The notes under the pieces: generated by a model
What the model saw: the letters and a program-made list of their open reading frames with translations, nothing else
Database searches by the model: none
What the model was told of the DNA's origin: nothing
Assembly: GCA_050290245.1 (NCBI GenBank)
Contig: JBNKHH010000075.1
Coordinates: 1-10,784, forward strand
Length of the DNA stretch: 10,784 nt
Direction of reading: 5' to 3'
DNA from: JBNKHH01 sp050290245
Lineage (GTDB): Bacteria > Pseudomonadota > Alphaproteobacteria > Rhodobacterales > Rhodobacteraceae
Position numbers and translations under genes: made by a program
Shown here: positions 1 to 5,713 of the stretch, in pieces
Numbering within the stretch: position 1 is the first letter of the stretch
How the letters are laid out: each line of letters starts with the position of its first letter

Positions 1-260
1 CGCCGGAAGTACTGGCGCTGAAGGGCGATCCTGAATTCGGCGAATACCTCGCCAGCGAATGCCAGACCTGCCATCAGGCAAGCGGTGCGGATGAGGGCAT
101 CCCCTCCATCACGCTATGGCCTCAGGAAGATTTCGTATTGGCGATGCACGCTTACAAGCAAAAGTTAAGACCGCACCCGGTCATGCAGATGATGGCCGGA
201 CGCTTGACGGAGGAGGAGATCGCGGCGCTTGCCGCCTATTTCGGAACGCTGGAGGAATAA
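1..260 (+). CDS. soxE: c-type cytochrome, C-terminal part (SoxE/FccA-like heme subunit)
   Basis: This is the 3' end of a gene cut by the left window edge; the first complete codon is at position 3 and the TAA stop is at 258-260. The 85 visible residues form one class I cytochrome c domain. A CQTCH heme-binding motif lies at 60-74, and a Met-rich stretch (VMQMMAGRL) about 40 residues later supplies the likely distal Met ligand. It is followed by the usual C-terminal helix (EEEIAALAAYF). Its partner flavoprotein starts 12 bp downstream, so it is probably the heme subunit of flavocytochrome c sulfide dehydrogenase, passing electrons from sulfide oxidation to the respiratory chain in the periplasm. 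SoxE of Paracoccus is diheme; only one heme site is visible here, so mono- or diheme cannot be decided. The symbol rests on the neighbour as much as on the sequence. Confidence 0.8.
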   Translation, partial: PEVLALKGDPEFGEYLASECQTCHQASGADEGIPSITLWPQEDFVLAMHAYKQKLRPHPVMQMMAGRLTEEEIAALAAYFGTLEE

Positions 261-272
261 AGGGAGGGAGAC

Positions 273-1538
273 ATGAAGCTGAACAGACGTGGGTTCATCG
301 GTACGCTCGCGGCCTCAGGCGCGGTGCTTTCAGCCCCGGCGGTGCTTGGCCAGGCCAAGCCGCGCGTCGTGGTCATCGGCGGTGGGGCGGGCGGGGCCAC
401 CTGCGCGCGCTACATCGCCAAGGACAGTGACGGCGCCATTGACGTGACGCTCGTCGAACCGGCCGATATCTATTACACCTGCTTTTTCTCCAACCTCTAT
501 ATCGGCGGCTTCCGCGATTTCGATAGCCTCGCGCACCGCTATGACAAGCTGACCGGCGAGTATGGCATCACCCATGCCCGCGCGATGGCCTCGGGCGTTG
601 ACCGCGACGCCATGAAGGTAACGCTGGAGGGGGGCGAGACACTGGCCTATGACCGGCTCGTTATCGCGCCCGGCATCGACTTTGTAGACGGGTCGGTCCC
701 CGGCTGGGACCTGTCGAAGGCCGAGATCATGCCCCATGCCTACAAAGCCGGGCCGCAGACCCAGCTTCTGAAAGCGCAGGTGGAGGCGATGCCGGAAGGC
801 GGTACCTTCTGCATGGTGGCCCCGCCCAACCCCTATCGCTGCCCGCCCGGTCCCTATGAGCGGATCAGCATGGTCGCCCATGTTCTGAAAGAACGTAACC
901 CGACGGCAAAAATCCTGCTTGTCGACCCGAAGGACAAGTACTCCAAGCAGGGCCTGTTCGAAGAAGGCTGGCAGAAGCATTACTCCGGCATGATCGACCG
1001 GATCGGCCCGGATTTCGGTGCGGCGAATGTCGAGGTGCGGCCAAATGCGATGGAGGTCGTGATCGACGGAGAGGTCGAGAAGGTCGATGTCTGCAACGTC
1101 ATTCCGGCGCAGAAGGCTGGTTTGATCGCGGCGGCGGCGGGTGTGACCGACGACACCGGCTGGGCCCCGGTGAACCCGCATTCCATGGCCACCCGCGCCG
1201 ATCCGAATGTCTATGTGATGGGCGATGCCTCAGCCCAGGGTGACATGCCCAAGTCCGGCTTCTCGGCCAATTCTCAGGCCAAGGTCGCGGCGATGAATAT
1301 CCGATCGGAACTGACGGGGTCGAAGGCCTTCCCGGCCAAGTATTCCAACACCTGCTGGTCGCTGATTGACACCGATGACGGCGTCAAGGTCGGCGCCTCC
1401 TACGAGGCGACGGATGAAAAGATCGCCAGCGTCGACAGCTTCGTCAGCCAGACAGGTGAGGATGCTGACCTGCGCAAGGCGACATATGAGGAAAGCCTTG
1501 GTTGGTATGCGGGGATTACCGCTGATATCTTCGGCTGA
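273..1538 (+). CDS. soxF: Flavocytochrome c sulfide dehydrogenase, flavoprotein subunit SoxF/FccB
   Basis: This 421-residue FAD protein oxidises sulfide in the periplasm and passes electrons to the cytochrome subunit encoded just upstream. The N-terminus is a Tat signal (NRRGFIG, residues 4-10, then a hydrophobic stretch) ending near residue 28. A Rossmann FAD-binding motif VVVIGGGAGGATCARY follows at 32-47, and a second FAD contact, VYVMGDAS, lies at 313-320. Three cysteines match those known from the Allochromatium enzyme. Cys70 (mature about 42) in YYTCFFSN corresponds to the covalent FAD attachment site. Cys190 (YRCPPGPYER) and Cys361 (NTCWSL) correspond to the redox disulfide that handles sulfide. 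Length is typical of the family. The start is supported by an AGGGAGGG ribosome site at 261-268. A sulfide:quinone reductase is less likely because of the signal peptide, the FAD-attachment Cys and the adjacent cytochrome gene. Confidence 0.95.
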   Translation: MKLNRRGFIGTLAASGAVLSAPAVLGQAKPRVVVIGGGAGGATCARYIAKDSDGAIDVTLVEPADIYYTCFFSNLYIGGFRDFDSLAHRYDKLTGEYGITHARAMASGVDRDAMKVTLEGGETLAYDRLVIAPGIDFVDGSVPGWDLSKAEIMPHAYKAGPQTQLLKAQVEAMPEGGTFCMVAPPNPYRCPPGPYERISMVAHVLKERNPTAKILLVDPKDKYSKQGLFEEGWQKHYSGMIDRIGPDFGAANVEVRPNAMEVVIDGEVEKVDVCNVIPAQKAGLIAAAAGVTDDTGWAPVNPHSMATRADPNVYVMGDASAQGDMPKSGFSANSQAKVAAMNIRSELTGSKAFPAKYSNTCWSLIDTDDGVKVGASYEATDEKIASVDSFVSQTGEDADLRKATYEESLGWYAGITADIFG

Positions 1539-1555
1539 GGCCAGCAATATGGATG

Positions 1556-1576
1556 GACGCCCCGGTTCGGGGCGTC
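1556..1576 (+). promoter_or_regulatory. Intergenic hairpin between soxF and the MBL-fold gene
   Basis: An 8-bp perfect inverted repeat (GACGCCCC / GGGGCGTC) with a 5-nt loop fills the middle of the 63-bp gap between the two genes. No T-run follows, so it is not a standard intrinsic terminator. An mRNA-processing or stabilising hairpin, or partial attenuation that lowers expression of the downstream accessory genes, is a reasonable inference. Confidence 0.5.
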
Positions 1577-1601
1577 TGCGCAATCAATCAACAGGATCAT
1601 C

Positions 1602-2504
1602 ATGCTGACGCGCAGAACTTTCCTAGGCTCCGCCGCCGCCCTGCCATTCGTCCCACGTCGGGTCTGGGCCGCGAGTACACTGACATTGGGTGACATCCGC
1701 ATCGATACTCTGTCGGACGGAAATCTGACATTGCCCGGCAGTTTCCTGTTTTCCGGAATGCCCGAGAGTGAGTTGACGGAAATCCTCGGCCGTTACGGGC
1801 TGTCGTCCGATCAGGCGACGCCGCCCTGCAACGTCACGCTTTTACGCGACGGCACGAATACTGTGCTCTTCGATGTAGGGTCCGGGCCAGATTTCCAGGC
1901 CTCAGCCGGCAAGCTTTCAGAGGCGATGGACGTCATCGGTGTTGCGCCTGATGATGTGACACATGTGCTGTTTACCCATGCCCATCCCGATCATCTTTGG
2001 GGTGTACTCGACGAATTCGACGAACCGGTCTTCGCAAATGCGGAATACATGATCGGGCAGGCCGAGTTCGACTACTGGACAGATCCGGGTACCGTCTCAA
2101 CCATCGGCGAGGAGCGTGCTGCCTTCGCTGTTGGCGCAGCGCGGCGGCTTGAAGCGATTGCCGATCGGGTACGGCTATTGGCCGACGGAGAGGATGCGTT
2201 GAACGGCGTCGTCGCCCGGCTCACGCCGGGGCATACACCCGGCCACCTCGCATTCGAGATTGCGGCACCGACACCCGTGATGGTGCTCGGCGATTGCATC
2301 GCCAATCACCACGTCGCCTTTGAACGCCCAGACTGGCTTTCCGGATCGGATCAGGACCGTGAACTGGCGGCCGAGACCCGGGTGGCATTGCTCGGCCGGC
2401 TTGCGGATGACGCCATTGTTGTCACCGGCTTTCATCTGCCGGGTGGAGGCGTCGGTCGTGTCGAAAGGGCTGGGGCAGGGTATCGTTTCACGGAAGAGAT
2501 CTAA
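1602..2504 (+). CDS. Tat-exported metallo-beta-lactamase-fold hydrolase (SoxH/SoxG-like)
   Basis: This 300-residue MBL-fold metal hydrolase is predicted to be periplasmic. A Tat signal (LTRRTFLGSAA, residues 2-12) is followed by a likely cleavage after VWA at residue 23. The metal-site signature is complete: THAHPDH (HxHxDH, residues 126-131), His211 in TPGHTPGH, Asp231 in LGDCI, and His278 in TGFHLPGGGVGRVE. This pattern fits a two-zinc site. Its place directly after soxF matches the SoxG/SoxH hydrolases found at the end of Paracoccus-type sox operons. Their substrate is not firmly established, and in vitro thiosulfate oxidation by the core Sox proteins does not need them. It could also be named after the related zinc hydrolases found near quinoprotein dehydrogenases. 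The start is supported by an AGGA site about 6 nt upstream and by the signal peptide. Fold confidence is high; the sox name is less certain. Confidence 0.88.
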   Translation: MLTRRTFLGSAAALPFVPRRVWAASTLTLGDIRIDTLSDGNLTLPGSFLFSGMPESELTEILGRYGLSSDQATPPCNVTLLRDGTNTVLFDVGSGPDFQASAGKLSEAMDVIGVAPDDVTHVLFTHAHPDHLWGVLDEFDEPVFANAEYMIGQAEFDYWTDPGTVSTIGEERAAFAVGAARRLEAIADRVRLLADGEDALNGVVARLTPGHTPGHLAFEIAAPTPVMVLGDCIANHHVAFERPDWLSGSDQDRELAAETRVALLGRLADDAIVVTGFHLPGGGVGRVERAGAGYRFTEEI

Positions 2505-2527
2505 AACGCGCGACCACTTAATTGCAT

Positions 2528-2542
2528 TGGCCCAAAAGGCCA
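2528..2542 (+). other. Small hairpin ahead of the DUF302 gene
   Basis: A 5-bp inverted repeat, TGGCC / GGCCA, with the loop CAAAA lies in the 61-bp gap before the DUF302 gene, 11 bp upstream of that gene's ribosome site. It is too short to call a terminator and may have no function. Confidence 0.25.
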
Positions 2543-2565
2543 TGCGTAACCATGGAGGGTCTGAC

Positions 2566-3003
2566 ATGCTTAAACTCGGTAAAGCTTCATTGATTGCGAT
2601 AGCGCTCAGCTGCGGAACTGCCGTCGCGCAGGAGGCGACCACCTATCCGTTCGAAGGCAGCTTCGAAGACGCGACTTTCGCTGTCGAAAACGCGATCATC
2701 GGTCAGGGGCTGGTGATCGACTATACGAGTCATGTGGGCGAGATGTTGGCCCGCACCGGCGCCGATGTCGGCAGCGACGTCAAGATATTCGACGCGGCGG
2801 ATGTGTTCCTGTTCTGCTCCGCAGTGCTGTCACGCAAGGTGATGGAAGCCGATCCGATGAACATCGCCCATTGTCCCTATGGCATCTTCGTCACGGATAG
2901 CGATGGTGCGGTTCAGATTGGTTACCGTCACTTCCCTGATGGGCCGATGGATGAAGTCGAGGCTCTTCTCGATACAATCGCGCGGGATGCCGCCGGGTTG
3001 TGA
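2566..3003 (+). CDS. Small exported DUF302-family protein
   Basis: This gene encodes 145 residues. A Sec-type signal peptide (MLKLGKASLIAIALSCGTAVA) is cleaved probably after AVA at residue 21, giving a mature protein of about 13 kDa. The rest matches the DUF302 pattern: an N-terminal strand/helix (TYPFEGSFEDATFAVENAI), a central FLFCSAVLSRKVMEADP segment, and a C-terminal HCPYGIFVTDSDGAVQIGYRHFPDGP segment. Cys84 and Cys103 could pair as a disulfide in the periplasm. The start at 2566 is chosen because a GGAGGG ribosome site lies at 2554-2559 and the signal peptide begins there; an in-frame ATG at 2542 and earlier ones lack these. No molecular function is established for DUF302. Its position as last gene of the sox operon suggests a periplasmic accessory role in sulfur metabolism, which is inference. 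Confidence 0.85.
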   Translation: MLKLGKASLIAIALSCGTAVAQEATTYPFEGSFEDATFAVENAIIGQGLVIDYTSHVGEMLARTGADVGSDVKIFDAADVFLFCSAVLSRKVMEADPMNIAHCPYGIFVTDSDGAVQIGYRHFPDGPMDEVEALLDTIARDAAGL

Positions 3004-3016
3004 TCCTCAGCCCGGC
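2992..3016. terminator. Hairpin spanning the convergent stop codons
   Basis: GCCGGGTTG (2992-3000) can pair with CAGCCCGGC (3008-3016) over 9 bp including one G-T wobble, leaving a 7-nt loop. The + strand stop (3001-3003) lies in the loop and the - strand stop (3007-3009) overlaps loop and stem. Located exactly between two convergent genes, it could act in both directions as a terminator or 3'-end protector. There is no T-run on either side, so Rho-independent termination is uncertain. Confidence 0.5.
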
Positions 3017-3489
3017 AGCGGTACGCCAAGCAGCATGACCACCAGCGGGTGAGCGAGTCCCGCCATGCCGATGGACAGGCCCATCGGAAACTTCGTGCTG
3101 CCCGAGATTGCTTTCCAGTGCTGTCCCGCAAGGGCCGGGACCCGCCGCAATCCCAAAATGAGGACGATGCCCAAGAGAAGTGCGGCGGAAAAGACGTAGC
3201 CGAAGACTGACAGGGTCGTGACCGGGATGAACAACATCAGAGCGGACAAGAACTTTACGTCACCACCTCCCCACAGGTTGAAGCAGAATCCCGCAAACCC
3301 GATCCCAAAGACCGATCCAGCGACCAGAATGCGCAGCCAGAGATCTGACGGCTGAAAGACTATCGCAATAATCAAAAAGAACCCGACGGTGGAAAGGCTG
3401 AACCAGTTCGGAATGCGCATATAGCGCATGTCGGACCAGACAACAGCCATGAGAAGCGGCGAAAGAATGAAAAGCGGCAAGAGGCTCAT
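3007..3489 (-). CDS. cpaA: Prepilin peptidase CpaA/TadV (type IV, A24 family)
   Basis: This 160-residue inner-membrane aspartic protease removes the leader from Flp prepilins and TadE-type pseudopilins. Both catalytic signatures of the A24 family are present: Asp20 in VVWSDMRYMRIPN and Asp77 in GGGDVKFL (the GxGD motif, followed by the usual Lys79). The short length and the lack of the N-terminal methylase domain of PilD-type enzymes are typical of CpaA/TadV. Hydrophobic segments fall around residues 3-18, 32-46, 52-71, 80-113 and 136-157. A GGGAGG ribosome site at 3495-3500 precedes the ATG. The gene lies 12 bp downstream of the LuxR-type gene, so the two are probably co-transcribed, separately from the main Tad operon. 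Its likely substrates include the two pseudopilins encoded near the right edge. Confidence 0.93.
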   Translation of the reverse strand: MSLLPLFILSPLLMAVVWSDMRYMRIPNWFSLSTVGFFLIIAIVFQPSDLWLRILVAGSVFGIGFAGFCFNLWGGGDVKFLSALMLFIPVTTLSVFGYVFSAALLLGIVLILGLRRVPALAGQHWKAISGSTKFPMGLSIGMAGLAHPLVVMLLGVPLPG

Positions 3490-3501
3490 CCCCGACCTCC
3501 C

Positions 3502-4368
3502 TCACGCGCAGTTTCTGTCGGACAGGTCATCATCCTGCGTGGTGGCAAGTAGTCGGAAAACCAGTTCCGCGAGGTTGGAGGTGTTGGTTTTTGCGTAGAT
3601 GCTGCGCAGATGAGACCTGATCGTGGATTCAGAGACTGCAAGCTCCTCGGCAACACCGAGCACCGACCTGCCACGGCTGAGCAGAAGGCAGACGCGAAAC
3701 TCGGCCCGGCTGAGCCGTGCCGGATTGGTAATGCCAAGGACCGAGCCGCCAACGGGTCCCTTGCCCTGCCCGGTGTCGCGCGGTGCGCGGTTGCTGAGCG
3801 CCGTACGGGCGACCAAACCAACCTGGCGGCTGGCCCATGTGCGGGCCATGGTCGGCATCACTGCTGCGAACGCCGCCTGAACCGGACCCGGTACCGGGTT
3901 CGTGAAGTGCAGTTCAATATGGTCGCGAACCGGCGGACCACCGGTCAGGACCAGTGCCGCAAACTCGGTCAGTCCACGGCGGTCCTGCCAGTTGGCAAGT
4001 GCCGGATCGGGCGTCTCGCCGGCATCGTCCTCATGAGTCGACGCGAGCCAGATCGAGCCGGGACGCGGTCGGGCAAGTGGACGCCCGAAGCACCCGTCCG
4101 CAAAGGAAGACGTCAAAGGTGAACTTGTGCTCGCACTCCGCCTGTCCCAAACAGCGATGCGCGTGGGACGGAAGTCCGTCAAATTCGTTCTGACCAGCAG
4201 CGCCGCTTCGGCGCCAAACCCGATGGCAAGATGTGCAAATGCATCTTCCAGGCTGGTGCCGCCGTGGAGGGCATCGCACCATTCGGCCATTGCTTCAATA
4301 ATGCCGGTTTCAAACGATCCGGCCGCAATCGCCGTGAACTCACCGTTTTGTACAAAATTACTCGTCAT
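3502..4368 (-). CDS. LuxR-family HTH transcriptional regulator
   Basis: This 288-residue protein carries a C-terminal LuxR/GerE-type DNA-binding domain at about 219-274: LSRAEFRVCLLLSRG, VLGVAEELAVSESTIRSHL (the helix-turn-helix), then IYAKTNTSNLAELV. The N-terminal 200 residues are not an obvious receiver or acyl-homoserine-lactone domain; the pattern of strands and helices could be a GAF/PAS-like sensor, but that is a guess. The start at 4368 is preferred over ATGs at 4386 and 4392 because TGGAGG (4373-4378) sits 4 nt upstream of the region before this ATG. Its tight coupling to cpaA and position just after the Tad operon suggest that it controls Tad pilus genes. Its proline- and glycine-rich linker (about 195-217) separates sensor and DNA-binding parts. 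The ligand or signal is unknown. Confidence 0.85.
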   Translation of the reverse strand: MTSNFVQNGEFTAIAAGSFETGIIEAMAEWCDALHGGTSLEDAFAHLAIGFGAEAALLVRTNLTDFRPTRIAVWDRRSASTSSPLTSSFADGCFGRPLARPRPGSIWLASTHEDDAGETPDPALANWQDRRGLTEFAALVLTGGPPVRDHIELHFTNPVPGPVQAAFAAVMPTMARTWASRQVGLVARTALSNRAPRDTGQGKGPVGGSVLGITNPARLSRAEFRVCLLLSRGRSVLGVAEELAVSESTIRSHLRSIYAKTNTSNLAELVFRLLATTQDDDLSDRNCA

Positions 4369-4487
4369 GTCGCCTCCAGAAGACATCACCAATTCCTCGT
4401 CGGCAGAACCAAATCCGCGACGCTGGAAAGAGCCGTTAAAAAAAATCGATGCCGGGAAATCTGCCCCGTACCCTTACTCCACGATTG

Positions 4488-4516
4488 ATTTTTCATGGCT
4501 ATCGAAAGGGAGTCAA
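4488..4516 (-). promoter_or_regulatory. Candidate sigma70-type promoter for luxR-cpaA
   Basis: On the - strand TTGACT (4516-4511) matches 5 of 6 bases of a -35 box, followed after 17 bp by AAAAAT (4493-4488), which matches 4 of 6 bases of a -10 box. Transcription would start near 4480, leaving a leader of about 110 nt. The -35 box lies inside a stem-loop-forming stretch (AGGGA GTCAA, loop CTTT, TTGAC, bulge GGAG, TCCCT at 4507-4534). This is a pattern match only. Confidence 0.4.
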
Positions 4517-4613
4517 CTTTTTGACGGAGTCCCTAGCTAAAGTGCTGAAAAATACAACCCAAGAGTGAAATCAGGGGTGTTTCTGGAGGAAAGTAATTAA
4601 ATTAGTTCCGCTA

Positions 4614-4629
4614 TTGTTGCGCTTAACAA
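4614..4629. promoter_or_regulatory. Small palindrome, possible operator
   Basis: TTGTT-GCGCTT-AACAA is a 5-bp inverted repeat with a 6-bp spacer, about 100 bp upstream of the candidate -35 box of the luxR-type gene. The size and spacing would suit a dimeric HTH regulator. A chance occurrence in AT-rich DNA is quite possible. Confidence 0.25.
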
Positions 4630-4666
4630 AATTGATGAGTCGTTCTATTAAAAGTTATATTAACTG

Positions 4667-4700
4667 AAAATGAACGGTATATTAACATACCGTTCATTTT
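4667..4700 (-). terminator. Terminator hairpin at the end of the Tad operon
   Basis: A perfect 14-bp inverted repeat, AAAATGAACGGTAT (4667-4680) and ATACCGTTCATTTT (4687-4700), with a 6-nt loop. Read in the direction of tadC the stem begins inside the stop codon and ends in four Ts, like an intrinsic terminator with an A-rich upstream and T-rich downstream arm. The symmetrical ends mean it could also work in the opposite direction. The stem is relatively AT-rich, so it could alternatively be a binding site. Confidence 0.7.
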
Positions 4701-5700
4701 ACTTATTGGCGAAATACTCGACGTAGCGGATCACAACCGGTCCGAGCGTCAGCATCAGCAATGCGGGCAACATGAGCGATGCCATTGCTGCGGACATCTT
4801 GACTGGCAGTTTGTTCGCCTGTTCCTGCGCTTTGAGCTCGCGGTCACGTCGCATCTCGGTTGCATACGTGATCAAGGTTTCGGAAATCGAACTGCCGAAC
4901 TGCATGGATTGCAGGACCACACTGGCGAATGCGTGAACTTCTTCGACCCCGGTCCGGGCAGCCATGTCGAACATTGCATCGCCTCGGTTCCTCCCCGCCT
5001 GGATCTCCCGTTGCGCGGTTAGGAACTCACCCGAGATGGCCGGGGCGGCAACCTCCAACTCGTTTGCAACGCGAACCATCGCCGCATCGAAACCCAACCC
5101 AGCCTCAACGGAAATTTGGATCAGATCAAGTGCATTTGGAAAGCTATCGCTTATAGCGCGTCGACGCTCCTCGGCGCGGGACTTCATCCAGTAAAAGGGA
5201 CCGAAGAATCCAGCGCCCACGAGTATTACTAGCAACTGGAAGATTTGAAGCTGATTGAAGCCGACGAGCGTTTCGTCAATGCCTGCTGGCAAGACGGCAA
5301 GCCCGCTTCGTGCCGACCAGAGCATGACCAAAAAAACCGTCGGCAGGATCAGGGCCAGAGTCAGACGTAGCAGGTAGAAATTGCGTAATGATTGTGGACC
5401 ATTGAATCCGGCGAGAGCGAGTTGCCGTTGGATATCACTGCGTTCCTGACGATCAACCGGGATAAGTGACTTCATCAAACCCTTGGGATCGGCGTTGGCG
5501 TGGCGCAGAATGCCCATGTCGGCGGACGACCCGCGCTTCCGGCGTTGTTCCTCCATCCGCCGCAGAACAGGGTCCTTGCTAGCGAACGTACCTGTCAGTC
5601 CAAATACGATCAGCATCGTGCCGAAGCCGACACCAAGCACAACGAGTGTTTGCGGTGTGACGCCGGTACCGGAAAGAAGCCCCTGAATGGAGTCCAGCAT
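4699..5700 (-). CDS. tadC: Tad pilus inner-membrane platform protein TadC
   Basis: This 333-residue type II secretion F-domain protein forms, with TadB, the inner-membrane platform on which CpaF/TadA assembles the pilus. Hydrophobic segments lie at about 17-38, 112-130, 151-172 and 303-325. The T2SSF domain lies at about 185-312 and includes FPNALDLIQISVEAGLGFDAAM and a matching downstream helix pair, with the conserved GSSISETL stretch near 269-276. The ATG at 5700 is chosen over the longer reading from 5817, because the extra residues overlap tadB and do not resemble the family. AAGGGA lies 9 nt upstream of this ATG. It follows tadB after a 13-bp gap and is the last gene of the operon, ending in a hairpin. 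In many Tad loci tadD follows; here it does not. Confidence 0.93.
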   Translation of the reverse strand: MLDSIQGLLSGTGVTPQTLVVLGVGFGTMLIVFGLTGTFASKDPVLRRMEEQRRKRGSSADMGILRHANADPKGLMKSLIPVDRQERSDIQRQLALAGFNGPQSLRNFYLLRLTLALILPTVFLVMLWSARSGLAVLPAGIDETLVGFNQLQIFQLLVILVGAGFFGPFYWMKSRAEERRRAISDSFPNALDLIQISVEAGLGFDAAMVRVANELEVAAPAISGEFLTAQREIQAGRNRGDAMFDMAARTGVEEVHAFASVVLQSMQFGSSISETLITYATEMRRDRELKAQEQANKLPVKMSAAMASLMLPALLMLTLGPVVIRYVEYFANK

Positions 5701-5713
5701 TTGCTTAGTTCCC

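Larger units (their letters stand above)
4369..4698. other. AT-rich intergenic region between tadC and the luxR-type gene
   Basis: No convincing gene is seen in these 330 bp; the longest + strand reading lacks domains and the only small frames are about 10 codons. The part from about 4535 to 4698 is clearly richer in A and T than the flanking genes. It holds a candidate promoter for the luxR-type gene (4488-4516), a stem-loop at 4507-4534, a palindrome at 4614-4629, a repeated TATATTAAC (4656-4664 and 4678-4686) and the tadC terminator hairpin. Most regulatory input for the luxR-cpaA unit should lie here. Confidence 0.7.

Noticed and set aside
330..1181. Open frame of 283 codons on the - strand within soxF
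   Set aside because: It lies entirely antisense to a clear FAD enzyme, its translation has no recognisable motif and it is rich in Arg, Gly and His, as expected from the reverse strand of high-GC coding DNA.
2320..2565. Long N-terminal extension of the DUF302 gene
   Set aside because: The extension overlaps the MBL-fold gene in another frame; the ribosome site and signal peptide both point to the start at 2566.
3610..4122. Open frame of 170 codons on the + strand within the luxR-type gene
   Set aside because: It is antisense to a gene with a clear HTH domain, shows no domain of its own and has no ribosome site.
4435..4475. T-run on the - strand ahead of the luxR-type gene as a terminator or attenuator
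   Set aside because: The only hairpin before it is a 4-bp stem (CGGG/CCCG) separated from the T-run by several bases, too weak to support.
4635..4667. Ten-codon frame MSRSIKSYIN on the + strand
   Set aside because: There is no ribosome site at a usable distance and it lies in AT-rich non-coding DNA; chance is the simpler explanation.
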